Positions 11,821 to 23,060 of a DNA stretch of 64,000 bases are shown in pieces. This DNA is from Thereva unica (Eukaryota; Arthropoda; Insecta; Diptera; Therevidae): contig OX465281.1 of NCBI GenBank assembly GCA_949987705.1, forward strand, positions 8,968,001-9,032,000. The letters are read 5' to 3'. The notes under the pieces are model-generated. The model saw only the letters and a list, made by a program, of their open reading frames with translations. It was not told where the DNA came from and did not search any database. Each line of letters opens with the position of its first letter. The first letter of the stretch is position 1. The position numbers and the translations under genes are program-made.

Positions 11821-12107
11821 TGGCCCGGCTTCACCGACCTCAGTTCAAAAATGTTCAGTTCAATCCACGTCAGTGGCTTCACCGGCTAAAGTCCAGTTTA
11901 TGTTCAGTTCGTGCAAATTCTTGCTTTTCCGCCAGAAATCAGAAATGCGAGAGCCCACTGGAATGGCATTCAACTTCAGTTCGAAACCTATTGTGCGAAC
12001 CAAGGTTTGTTTTTCCTCAGTTGAATATGTTTAAACTATATGCGAACTGAACTGAGGTTAAAAGTTCAGTTCGCCAATTTGCTTGCTCAATCGGTGAAGC
12101 CGGGGTA
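11821..12107. mobile_element. MITE-like element with CCCGGCTTCACCGA ends
   Basis: CCCGGCTTCACCGA at 11824 is inverted near 12093-12106 (TCGGTGAAGCCGGG). Between them GTTCAGTTC/GAACTGAAC motifs recur in both orientations. The element is about 285 bp and has no coding capacity. The target duplication is not certain. Confidence 0.6.
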
Positions 12108-12321
12108 TTTTTTTGAAGGTTTTCGAAACGTTTTCTGAATATGTAAGGCAGATTTCGCCCCACTTAATTTGGAATAAGGTTTGCCTACTAGGGCCATTAT
12201 AAAAAACTGATAATGCATACCTCACTTCAGTATCGCTGGTTTTTTTTTTTTTTTTTGAGTGGTATTTTTGAGGAAACTTTTTCGGAATGCCCCTCATTTG
12301 CGCTACATGGAGTTCTCATTA

Positions 12322-12676
12322 GGGTGCCGCTCCTGGGGATAACGTAACGTAACGTATTTTTCGTAACAGAAATAAGAGGCGTATTCTGCCCATATTTTCA
12401 CGCTAGCAAAGTTTACACATGATTTTTGAATAGAAACTGACTCCCGAAAAGTGAAGGTTTGAGCGTAATTGATGGCTAAGGGATGAAAACAAGGGCGTCA
12501 TAATTAATCGAGAATTTGACTGATTTTCTAATACAAGACAACAATCGAAAGTGTGAAAACATTCATCGTTACTATTCCTATAAACATATTGGCGTGAAAA
12601 TATGGACGGGAGAGATACGCCTCTTATTTCTGTTACGAAAAATACGTTACGTTACGTTAAACCCAGGAGCGGCACC
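12322..12676. mobile_element. MITE with about 90-bp inverted arms and TTA target duplication
   Basis: The left arm (12322 to about 12413) and right arm (about 12588-12676) are near-identical inverted copies. Both start GGTGCCGCTCCTGGG and contain ACGTAACGTAACGTA. TTA flanks both ends (12319-12321 and 12677-12679), which fits the PIF/Harbinger 3-bp TWA preference. It has no coding capacity. Superfamily assignment rests on the flanking TTA only. Confidence 0.72.
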
Positions 12677-12679
12677 TTA

Positions 12680-15290
12680 ATTTGACTTTTTCCAACTCAA
12701 CATCGATCTACCTTTCCACCCCCTTCGAGGCTAGCATGAGAAAATGGGGCACCTAAACCCGTAACTAGCTGACGGTCTGTAAGTAAAATTCTTTTAAATT
12801 TATGGTAATGTTAATGTGCCGCCAAAATTTTGAAATTGTTAAAAGTGTGCCGCAACAAAAAAAAGTTTGAGAATCACTGCTATAGAGTCATATAACGCTT
12901 GGGAGCTGGAAGGTTTTAGTCCGTGTAACCGTTTAAACCATTAGCTCGTCCTAGGATTTTGAGATTTGATAGAAATTGCACTCCTACCTGTACGTTCCTG
13001 ATGAATTTTATAGCAACGCAGCTGAGGTCTTTGTTTCGGGGACACATGTCTCCGACAGCATATTGGGAAAAACGGTAAGGTCCAGTCACTTCACCTTCAA
13101 ATTATGCCAGACTATGATTCTCTTTAGTGTTGGTTTCGGGGAGTAATTGATATGGCTGATTAGGCAGTGGTCCCAGTTTGCGAGAAGTCAATAAACTTCT
13201 ACGGTGTTCCGCGTTAGATGACAAGTAGGAGATATTTTAAGGAGGTAGACTACTTGGTTTAGAACATTTAGTTCTCTCATTGGATGACATATGAGCTCAT
13301 TTCCTGAAATAGGAAAGCCTCTGAAACTGAATCGTACAATACTTGTGTATTTCAATTGACAAAAGAGTTCGGTCTGTGTGTTTACTAACAAACTAAGGAA
13401 ATTACATAATATATTATTAGTCCAAAATTGATGAAATAGATAAGCGACAGTAAAAACCCCTTGTTTCCCACATTTCAAAGTCCATAAAAAAATCGATAAT
13501 CATTTGCTAATTAAAAGTCTGAATTACGGCAGCAAACAATTACGATAAATCTGATTTGAAAAGTCAACATTGAATTGAAACAATTCCTCTTGTCGGTGCA
13601 TCCGTAGGTCGTCCAATCTCTCCATGCATGCAATTCACATCGAAAAAAGTGATCAGAAAAAAATGGAGCTCATTTGTACCCACCCGATTGGCTTGCGCCC
13701 CCGGAATAGGGTTATTTATAGTGGAAGGTAATTTATTAGCGGTTTAATATTGGTTTATCAGAGCAATTTTATCAAAAGGGATGCGAACGGATAAGTTGAA
13801 TGCCGCGCCAATTCGCAGTGTCGAAACGCTCGATTCAAGATTTAAATTGGTTCCAAAAAGATAAATGCCACACGACCGAGCACTCCTGCTTTTGGTGTGC
13901 CAGAGGCGAATTAGAATCTCCCTTGTCGGATAGGGCGCGGGGGTTATCGATCGGGGGTGAATTAAACTCCAATAAATAAAAGTCGCCGATTTGATTTTCG
14001 AATTAATAAAAATTAAACCGATTTTCAATTTTATGTGATTTACGAATTCGTTTAGTGAACTGAAAAAAGCGCGGCCCAATCGCGATTTAATTTTGTATAT
14101 TCCCATGTGTAGATAAAAACTATGCATAACACCAAAAATCACAAAACCACGACGTCAAGGATATTAAATAACGCTTATGCGGCTATCTAGCGATAGAGAT
14201 CTATCTGGGCGGCAGCCTTAAATTGTGGCTAAAATCGTGTTTGTAGGTGTTACGAACATTAGCCCAGCTACAAGCAAGTCCCTTAAGGACTTTCCTACTA
14301 ATGGTCCCCGGGCACTGCCTTCTGGTCATCAATTATGATTTCAATTGAGTGGAAGTGAGCTAATGTCCTAGTAAATCTGTTTAATGTTCTTTGGGATAAT
14401 TCGTTTGCTTGTTGTGTTTATGCTTAAACAAATCCGAATTGAATTCCGTGCCCATAGTTAAATGGATACAAGCAGCTTTCTGTCAAATAAATTCCTTTTC
14501 GAAGCAGGATAATGCCTGAATTTTTCAATTTAGAACGTGTTCTAAGGTTTAAAGTCCTGTTAAAGTTAATAGAATTATTATACCTCCGGTACTGGCGGCG
14601 GGCATCTCTCCTCCTTCTGTGCGTGTGGTGTAATGGAGCCAAGCCGCCACTCCAGGAGAGGGTACACTTTTGCTTAAGTTATTGGCTACATGTGTTCGTC
14701 TGCCAGTCGCACCCTTGAATATTGGGCTTCAAAATAATAAGGAGGTGGATATAGCGGCTGTACCAGCATATTTATACTTGGTGCGTATCGTTAGGGTTCC
14801 GGGGGCTGGTGTTATAGAGATTGATTTCAATAAGAGCTTAAAGGATCAAGGGAAAGTTTTACGTAGTCTTACAAAATCGGGGTAAGTTTATTTTGTACAA
14901 AGTTTAAGACTTGACAGCTGTCAAATTTTGTTGAGATTCTCTTGCTTCGGTGTTCGTCGTACTTTGCTAAAATAATTTTGAGTTTAAAATCTTAAAATAG
15001 GTTAAGTCTTAAGAAGGTTTAATGTGTGCTTTGAAGATAAGTTTTGCCTTAAGATCAGCGCTAGTTTTGTCGTCTTGTAAACAGATTCCTAAATCCTTAC
15101 TAAGATTAAAGTTTAACAAAATCGAAATTGTAATTTTTGTTGGATTATAAGCAACTAACAGCCATTTCTCTAGCAAAATATCATACCTATTAACTTTAAG
15201 CACTTCTTGAATGAAAATTTAAGATTGCTACAAATAAAAGATTGCCGAAACAAGACGCTTTAAAGACGCCTCAAAGAGTCTGATGTAAAT
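12680..15290. other. Gene-free stretch
   Basis: No supported gene. ORF-length frames at 13188-13478 (-) and 13744-14142 (-) lack recognisable domains, and their apparent starts are weak. Positions 13900-14150 contain many AATTTAAT/ATTAA cores. Nothing else was recognised. Confidence 0.3.
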
Positions 15291-15299
15291 AAATCCATT

Positions 15300-15410
15300 G
15301 ACTCACTGACTTGCTCGGAATTGGTAGCCTTGGAGTTAAGTCGCCGACAACCGTAACAAGTTCCGGGGTTCGAATATATTCCACGGCATGTTGCTTCGTC
15401 TTTAATTTCC
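15300..15410 (+). repeat. tRNA-derived SINE-like fragment, second copy
   Basis: GGGGTTCGAATATATTCC resembles a decayed B box and is followed by ACGGCATGTTGCTT. It matches the block at 8851-8888. The family is dispersed and no intact tRNA fold is visible. Confidence 0.4.
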
Positions 15411-15639
15411 CCAACTAGATAACATTCTCTGACTCTCTTCCCTTCTTCCTTCCCACACCTGCAAGTTTAATTCGCTAGGAAGCCACCTACAGTTCGGCGA
15501 CAGCAGTCATTGTTTTGTCGAGGTAATTCTGAATGGGAGACGGTAAAATAAAACCACGATTTGACTTTGTCAGTTCTTTTACTCTTCGCTCTACTCAATA
15601 ATAAAACTGTCGACAGTATAAAAGAGTTTTATCTACATA

Positions 15640-15872
15640 CAGTGAGTCACAAAAGTAAGTATACACATCATAATAAATGATCTTCGTTGATAATAAATGA
15701 CCGATTGAACCCAGACGCCACAATTAACGGTAATTTTTTGTGTCGACTAGTCGCGCATACATACAAATAGTTGTTTAGATACACAGTGGTGGCAATTTTT
15801 CCATAAACATTAGTTCTTTTTTTAAGTACTATACTAAAAGAAAGGGTGTATACTTACTTTTGTGACTCACTG
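15640..15872. mobile_element. Tc1-type MITE, 233 bp, with TA duplication
   Basis: Perfect 27-bp terminal inverted repeats begin CAGTGAGTCACAAAAG. They lie at 15640-15666 and 15846-15872, flanked by TA on both sides (15638-15639 and 15873-15874). The CAGT start and TA target fit Tc1/mariner. There is no open frame. Perfect termini suggest recent or constrained ends. Confidence 0.9.
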
Positions 15873-15939
15873 TATGTCCTCTAGTCCAGAAACATAAATA
15901 AAATATAGTTGTGTAAACCAAAACGCCCTATCTCGTAAA

Positions 15940-16490
15940 GTATGTCTGTCCGTCTGTTTGTCTGGGCTAATCTCCGAAGCGGCTAATCCGATTGCGATGT
16001 GAATTTCACTGGAAAATTCAGTATTGGGCATGCTTTAGGCTATTTTTTAAGCGGTTTCGACTATCGGATGCGATTTTCGGGTCCGACTACTGGATTAGAC
16101 GGCACACTTGAACCGATATTCGAAGGAAAGCTAATGAACACTTTCTTTATCATTCTAATTGTAGACATCAAAGTGCTCTATTTAAACATTAGGTTTGCCT
16201 AAGTAAATCCTTGTCGTACTATATGAAACCTTTTTCTTTTAGGCCCGATTTTCGTGGTTAAGGTTGCCTATAATCCGATTGCCCGGAATAATCTCGGAAA
16301 CGGCTAAACCGGTGATAGGAGTTTCACGGGAATACCTACTCAGTATATCTATATTCTTGGGCAGGTATTAGGCTGTTTTTTCATTCGGATCCGACTATCG
16401 TTTCAGAAGGAAAACTCGATCCGATAGTTGTAGGAAAACGAGTGGCAGCTTTTTTTATCATTGCCATTTTAGGACTAGGACTTCCGGTGC
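15940..16490. repeat. Two diverged units of a GGCTAATCCGATT-type repeat
   Basis: The unit around 15940-16200 and that around 16270-16490 share, in order, a GTCTGTCCGTCTGT-like lead (first unit only), CTCGGAAACGGCTAAxCCG, TTTCACxGGAA, TAGGCTxTTTTT, CGACTATCG and TTTATCATT. Spacing is about 310 bp. A 67-codon frame at 15999-16202 is inside the first unit and is not considered a gene. Confidence 0.6.
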
Positions 16491-17130
16491 TCAATCGTTT
16501 ACTCTACCTTGGCTAATTTGAAATGTCGTAACGAAGTGGTGGTGAGCATCACTCGAGCAGCAGCGGGATGTCTGCTTAATCGCCTCTAAGGCCCGTGACT
16601 GAGACCAGGGACGCCGCAGATAGGTTGCACTGCAGACACAGATTTCTACTGACCAAGACCTAACCCATTCCGACCCTTTTCCATCACTTTTGAGTCCCGA
16701 CAGGCAGGCACATCCGTAAAGTAATTAGTTCGGCTTGGCATTATAAGTGCGACTCTTTAAAGGGTCCCTCGAACGGGTGCTCACCAGAGCCGGTACAGTA
16801 GCGCATACGGACTTGTAACCTACCATCTCTGTTTTCTTTCTTTAGAAAGGTGATTTCGAAGAAGCTTCCTACCCAATTCAGTGCTATATAGTTCAGATGC
16901 TGAACAGCATTCTACCTATCGATTCGATGGGTCTCTAACCTAGAATAGCCACTAATCCACCTCATTCTTATCTACCATTCTATCGCCTGACCGACTTATG
17001 GCGTATCGTCACGGGGCTGGATCAACTGTCTCTTGGTATTTATTTGCCTTTCTCTGCCTTAAGGTTACAAGACATATAGGGGACATAAACAAGGTACGTC
17101 GCATATAATTTTCTCGATATTGCTATCTAA
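16491..17130. other. Unassigned intergenic DNA
   Basis: No recognisable motifs. The sequence is somewhat more GC-rich than its neighbours. Confidence 0.3.
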
Positions 17131-17139
17131 CATATTTTC

Positions 17140-17510
17140 ATTTTTATTTTAGGTCATCTACAAGATAATGGGGCTACTATATAATAACAGTTGGAAGGCA
17201 CCATTCCGAAGTTTGTTGATTAGTTTCGTTTTCGAACTCGTAAGCCCATGTCTCATCACCGTTTTATGAATGTGGGATCGAAATTGACTTAAGTTTTAAT
17301 ATGTCTACGATGATTTTCAGTCACCTTTCCTTTACTTGAGCGATGTTAAGTTTAGTTGAAGACGTTGATGGCCGACCAGAGTAAGACCAATCTTCCCGCA
17401 CATCTCAAAAACTTTTAAATTCATTGTACCACTCATACGCACGTGGAGCAAGAATTCTTCGTATCTCCTTAACCCTATTTTGACACACTTCTAAAAAATT
17501 ACATAACTTA
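17140..17510 (-). pseudogene. Mariner-like transposase relic
   Basis: Reading on the - strand: a helix-turn-helix tail ARAYEWYNEFK (about 17410-17445), then SGRPSTSSTKLNIAQVKER (about 17325-17385), then GDETWAYEFENETNQQTSEW (about 17200-17260). In mariner these lie about 100 residues apart. Here they are only about 25 codons apart, with a stop, so the middle of the gene is deleted. The first catalytic Asp (GDETW) is still readable; the rest of the DDD/E triad is gone. No terminal repeats were found. Confidence 0.8.
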
Positions 17511-18000
17511 CACTTGGGGTCGATCTGAGCCCAGCGTATAAAAATGTTAATAACTTTTTTATTTGTTTATAAAAAATTACACATCTGGTTGGAACCTTTC
17601 TGAAGATTGGTATATGATTGTTGAAGTCAATTGTTATTGTTTAATTATCAAAAAAATTGTCGAACTGTTGACCGATTTGTTGGAGATAAATCGGTTCGAA
17701 AAAAGCGGGGGATCGTTTTGAACCCAAGTGTCAAATTAGGGTTAAGCACGTTATCCAACTATTTATTATTTGGTTGCCAGACGCATCCTTTTAATGTTGG
17801 TCTATCATTGAAGATTAGGGACAGCATTCTTTCTTCAGAAGTTCGTACAAAATGTTCGAACCATCGTAGTCTGCCCAGGTTAACGTGTAGCAACAACAAC
17901 AGAAAACGGCGAATACGATATTGTCGTTCACACCACCACACAGTGGGACCAAATCCACAAAAGCTGGCCCAAAGTCAAAAAGTGCTTTAAATGATCTCAA
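17511..18000. other. Unassigned intergenic DNA
   Basis: A 119-codon + frame (17631-17990) overlaps a - frame of similar length. Neither has a recognisable domain, and I do not call either. Confidence 0.3.
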
Positions 18001-18235
18001 ATTTTACACTCGGGGGTTTTCGGGGTCGCTGATTACGAATCCGGTGTCAAAATTTAAATTTTCAAAATGGCGGACTCAATATGGTTAACATAACCTCTCG
18101 CAATAGCCAAAAACTTTAGTAAATGATACCAAAACATCTCCCTAAGGGATTTTCGGGGTCGCTGATGACGAAAACAGTGTCGAAATTGCGATTTTCACAC
18201 TAAAAGACTCAATTTTAATAACATAACCTCTTAAA
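18001..18235. repeat. Two tandem units with TTTTCGGGGTCGCTGAT core
   Basis: The core at about 18017-18033 recurs at about 18151-18167. Both are followed by xACGAA and, after about 25 bases, AATTxxxATTTTC. Each unit ends ...AACATAACCTC. The unit is about 130 bp. Confidence 0.7.
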
Positions 18236-20900
18236 AAATAAAAAAAAATTTAATATAATTTTTAATACTTTTGATTATTTTTTTTATAAGCAAGTTATTT
18301 TATTAGGAAGTTATTGTTTATTAGAAAAATAAAAAAAGAACTTTTTAGAATGCAATTGCAATTACAGAAGAAAATCATTGTGAATACAAGTAAAAATTGT
18401 ATCTCTATCTTCTGATGTCGAACATTCAGAGCAGATATGTGACCCCTTAAAACACGGAGGGGCAATTTTGAGCAGCGAGTTTTTTTTGGAGGTGAAGGAT
18501 TACACTTTTACGAACAACGCCCAGCAATTTCTGCAGGGGTGCAGAGGGGTGCAATATTACTTGTTGTCTAAAATATATCGCATTCTTACAATCCTAATTC
18601 ATAAAAATCACGTGTAGTAGATGCTTACTGTGTATTATACATATACTTGCTTAATGGGTGTACTACATTTTTTTTATAGTCTACATACCTTCCAAAGAAA
18701 ATTCCACTTTAAACGACCACGATTGCTTGGTTACTTAAGTTTTTATAGCGTTTTGCACGCGTTAACCTATTTTTCACAATATTAACGTTTAAAAATAAGC
18801 AAAAAAAGTAAAGTAGCAACGAATCAAAAACAAAACAATCAACCCAAATACTTCTCAGAAGGTCATCAACTTCACGATGAATGACACAGAAACCAAATTC
18901 TAAAGAAATGCCAATCACTTCAAAGCATGCAGGTCCTGGAATGCAGGTGGAGTTTAAACTTAGTTTGCCTGTTTCGAATGCCAAGAACAACGCAAAAGGA
19001 GCCAACAATAACACTAGTACCAGCTCCGCCAAGACATTTTGAAGTATGAGGGTCCTTGTCTGATTTTCTGCAGCTCCATAAAGTCTCGTGTGAAAATCTC
19101 AACAAACTTAAAGCATTTTTTTATATTAAATGAAACAAGAATCGTTTTCACTCAAAAAAATTCACCTCAAAAATAGATTTCCCTCTCCGCGCACCGCACT
19201 TTACCTTTTTATAGAAACATCATCAACGCTTTCCCTTCTGACAGCTGCTTTCTCCAAGATACCATCATCGCTTGACGGTTCCCACTGTAAACAGAGCGTT
19301 TTGCCATAACTCAAAATTCACATGATCGTCAAGTAGTGAAGAAGCCTCGACTGTATTTATACATCATCGGCAGCCATGTGCAGTGCAGCACTGCCGCACC
19401 GGCAATCAACCCGAAATGACCTAAACGAAATCCTCCTCCGAGGGTGGTCATAACTTGTTGATGTTTGCTTGTCATTTGCCTGTCAGAAACTGTTTGTTTG
19501 TTGTCTCTGTTTGCCGAAGACTTTGGTGCGCTCCGGTGCACACTCGAGTATCCCAAAGTTGTCAAACAAACAGTCAACAAAATACCGGAATCCGAAATTA
19601 GATACTCGAGAAACGTCAGGGACGCGCTGCTGTGCTGTGCTGGTGTGTGCGGCCAGCGGACGGAATCTAATTAGAATTTGGGAGTATGAAAAATTCAAGG
19701 ACGATAAGAGAGAGAGAGATAGCGATAGACTCCGAAATTGTTTGTGTTTGTTTACAGCTCAATGTTGGATGTTAACGAATGCGTTGATTTCGGTAAATGG
19801 ATTTGAAAAGAATCACTTTCTGTGCTATTGACTTGTTGTTTCAGGCGGGGGTAAACAGAATTGGAATTGATTTACCAGGTCAAGTCCTAATTGAAGGTCA
19901 AGGTCGGAGCACTCCGAAAAATACTTGGAATGTCCTTGACGGGAGAAATACGCGTAGGTGTTGAAGAACTGAAATGTGGGATCAAATGTTTCAACGATAA
20001 GGATAAGTTCGTCTGGTAACAATCCTACGAACCTGGCCAAATCGTATTCACTTAACTCCGAAAATTACTCCGAAAATGAAATAATTTTCTTTTGTAACCT
20101 ACACATCATTCCTACTTTAATCCACCATTTTAATTCTAGCCAACTTCCATCTTTTCCTATGCTTGGGAGGACTTATGGTAATACGAGAATATTTATTTAT
20201 GTATGGAAATAGAAAACTGAGACAACTGTGCCGACAGGAGTGCATGGGCGTAAAAGCTGCTACATATGTACATACTCCGAAAGGGCATGCTAAATGTCAG
20301 GTTTTTCTAGGAAATCTGGTATTAAGTTTATTTGCGCTCGAGTTTCTGATGACTTAGGTGAGTTTCCTCCTGTGTGGGCGGGCATACAATCCTCAAGCTA
20401 AATTTAACTTGGATAATTCTTATCCTATTGAGGAAAAGTTCGTGAAACAACATTGCCACATATTTTCTCTGGTGTATGTAGGTGGTGGTTATATTGTAGA
20501 TTTGGTAAAGACTAGTTATGAAAATATTAGATTACATCATTATTTTGGGTTTAAGAAAGGATTTTTGGGAAACTAGAACGAAAAATATGATTAGCTTAAA
20601 AAACATGGCTAATCTCTTGTCGTTTAATTGGTTATTAATGTCATTCAGATCATTAACAAATTATTAAACGAATGAATGAAAGTTGGGACGGGTCTTATTC
20701 GTGCCCTATATACAGACCATGATACATTTTTAGACACCACTCTTTCGGTGACGGTTTTGCATCTTCAGCCACTAGGCACGTTAAGTTAGCGCTCGAGACC
20801 GCAGCGTAGGACAATAATTTGCATTTAAAGCGAAGTTGTCGTCTGCCAAAACATCAAACCAGGATCATTAGCCTTACTGAAAGACGAAAACTTCTCGCCA
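18236..20900. other. Gene-free stretch
   Basis: AT-rich at first (18240-18400). A TATAAAAAGG lies on the - strand near 19205-19215. However, the first downstream ATG (19037, -) is followed by a stop after seven codons, so no gene is supported. Frames near 19470-19830 lie in a GC-richer stretch without domains. Confidence 0.3.
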
Positions 20901-20903
20901 TTA

Positions 20904-21112
20904 AGGCCGGGACACACATATCCGCACCGCGTCCGCACCGTATCCGCACCGTGTGTCGGAAGACACACGGAGAGAAAGTAAACAAGTAAAATTTTACCAG
21001 TCAGTCCCCACATTTCCGTGTCCGCACCGAGTCAAATTACGTGAGTTTTGTTTTTGCCCGGACACGGTGCGGATGCGGTGCGGACACGGTGCGGATATGT
21101 GTGTCCCGGCCT
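20904..21112. mobile_element. 209-bp MITE with CCGCACCG subrepeats and TTA duplication
   Basis: The ends AGGCCGGGACACACATATCC (left) and its inverse (right) are followed inward by three copies each of TCCGCACCG. TTA flanks both sides (20901-20903 and 21113-21115). The centre is about 90 bp and unrelated. It has no coding capacity. The arms are GC-rich and nearly identical, so the element can fold into a strong hairpin. PIF/Harbinger-like by flank only. Confidence 0.82.
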
Positions 21113-21359
21113 TTAAACTTGAAAATCGACCGACTACCACTGGGGAGACTCAAAGAGGGATTCATCGCATTTGTCCACTTCCATCGGAGGAAGAATCAGA
21201 ATCATCAACGCGAACTGTCCCGACTATCGACCACTTGATTAGGCCAAATAAGAAACTGCCTCCACATCCATTAAGAGGTAGACTCCTAATAAAGTCGAAC
21301 TGGCACAAGGGTGCAATGGATTCACCAGACACCGCTCTCGGGCATACACAGGCAGGACC

Positions 21360-21938
21360 CTTTGACAATCCCCTTTCGACTTTTTTGGAACTGTTGCCGA
21401 ACGTCTATTTGGTCTATAAGACTAAGAATACGCCGAAAATATGAACAAGATCATGAAAGATACCGAAACCAACGAGTCACACTCACTAGAGCTTCTTAAA
21501 AATCAAAGATCATTAATAGAATCCACCCAAAATAGCATCAAGAAAGATGAACAGTACATCGATCAACAATTCTCTACCACCAACAAACACCTCATAAAAA
21601 TCCACCAAGGAATCAAAGGGACAAGCCAACAAGTGGAAAAACAACACGCCTTGCAGTTATTCAATTTGGTTAATACGCATACCACCTTGATAATAAGTAG
21701 CTTCAGGAAAATGCAAATGACACTAATCGAAACAAATCTAAATATAGTCTGTAATGCGGTCGTACGAGCAAATATTAAGAGGAAATGGAATTCGACCTCT
21801 GAAGGCCCAGGGCATCGCCAAGCAAGGATCCACCGTACTTTATTCATGATCATCGGTCAACGCCAGCATCGAGACCTAGTTGACTCCTCCAATAAACTTT
21901 ACAACCCTGGCAGTAAAATTGTCTACTCCAAGTCCTGA
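21360..21938 (+). pseudogene. Errantivirus-type Env-like relic
   Basis: A 165-codon open frame (21441-21938) begins with a hydrophilic, heptad-like stretch rich in K, N, Q and E. Just upstream, in the same register but across two stops, is a short block resembling the membrane-proximal FG(T/S) region of insect gypsy/errantivirus envelope proteins. The family knowledge is that such Env proteins have a long coiled region after the fusion-peptide segment. Only this part is visible; no signal peptide, transmembrane segment, LTR or pol is adjacent. Identification is by general resemblance only. It is a broken fossil. Confidence 0.4.
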
Positions 21939-22084
21939 TGAAGTACTCAAGTTAGCCAGCAGAAATCACAGTGAACTGATCACCAACTGAACGAAGCCCA
22001 TCAATGAAAAAGATCTGATGGCAGAGAAGAAAATAGGAAGCTGTAAAGTACCAGAAAAAATGAAAAATATGTAGCTGAGAGCAG

Positions 22085-22170
22085 ATACAAAAGGCACAGC
22101 GTAGAATCGATCCCCAGACCTCTGGCATGGTATTCGAGCGTCTTAACTACTAGATTACCGAAATGCAGGT
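22085..22170 (-). repeat. tRNA-like SINE fragment
   Basis: On the - strand there is an A-box-like TAGTAGTTAAGACGC followed by a B-box-like GGGGATCGATTCTAC. Spacing is about right for a tRNA-derived SINE head. No closed acceptor stem is present. Confidence 0.35.
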
Positions 22171-22569
22171 TTTCAATCTCATGAAATACCATGTAGTGGA
22201 ATTGTTGCTTATGCTGTCATTTGGATTCGTTTTTTAAGATGATAAAGAGTTGATTTAGCAGCTTGTTCTAGTCCACTGAAAATGGGAGGAGAGTGGTCCA
22301 AGAATTATATAGAAAGGATTTGTTTGAGATGTTTACATGAGTCATTTTGTGATCATAGAGACTGTTACTTCCCAGCGAGAAATGGAGTGCGCCAATAGCT
22401 AGGTTTGAGCACTCCTTAAAAAGCATACAACATTCCCGTTCCCATACCAGTTCCATATATCGTTGCACTTGTTGCTGTATGCTTACGCCGCGCGAAAGGC
22501 GCTTGGTCTGTATGCGATCCTCAACTTTCTTCTGTTTGCCATGCTTTTCGGCGCTGCTTAAGAAGACTG

Positions 22570-23060
22570 AGCTAAACACCTTGCCATCAAGAGACGACGT
22601 TCACAGTTCACAGCCCCCACGTTTGGCAGCAAACTTTGAAATCCTGCGCAAATAGCGGACGTTTTACGTGTGTGCTTTAAAATTTAGCCTGCGGCCGATC
22701 ATCACACCAAGGCTCCTGTGGCTGGATGATCTGTTCCCATACCTTGATCCTTGCGGACAGTAGTTTTCTACGTTTGCACAACTTCAATTTTGTGCTCAGT
22801 TAGCATGAGACCAGTGCTTTCAGGCCAAAATTTAATCTGCCAGATCCCTTGGTTCGCCCATAATTCCATTTCATCGTCCTCGCATCGTCCTACAGGCATT
22901 ACCAACCTCCCCATGCTAGTCGCGATTCCGATCGAAACAGCTACTTTTGATAGGCGATGCCCCAACACATCATTATATATCGCCATAAACAGAAGAGGGC
23001 CCAGGACGAAGCCCTGTGGAACGCCGTATGTTGTTTTGTGCACCGTCTGTCTATCTTGCG
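22570..23060 (-). pseudogene. R1/jockey-clade LINE reverse transcriptase fragment
   Basis: The - frame at 22768-23043 starts with TYGVPQGFVLGPLLF, the conserved palm block of LINE reverse transcriptase, with F where S is usual. It ends with a GLMLTEHKIEVV block that normally follows the catalytic box. The YADD box itself is replaced by GIATSMG. Downstream, in shifted frames, are an RRLNFKAHT block and KFAAKRGG, as in R1-type elements. Inactive. Confidence 0.75.

Noticed and set aside
18709..19105. - strand frames with a signal-peptide-like start and an upstream TATAAAAAGG
   Set aside because: The apparent starts are TTG codons. The only nearby ATG (19037) is followed by a stop after seven codons.
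19465..19674. LLCCAGVCG, which looks like part of an insulin A chain
   Set aside because: Only CC-x3-C is present; the x8-C, B chain and cleavage sites are missing. Chance.
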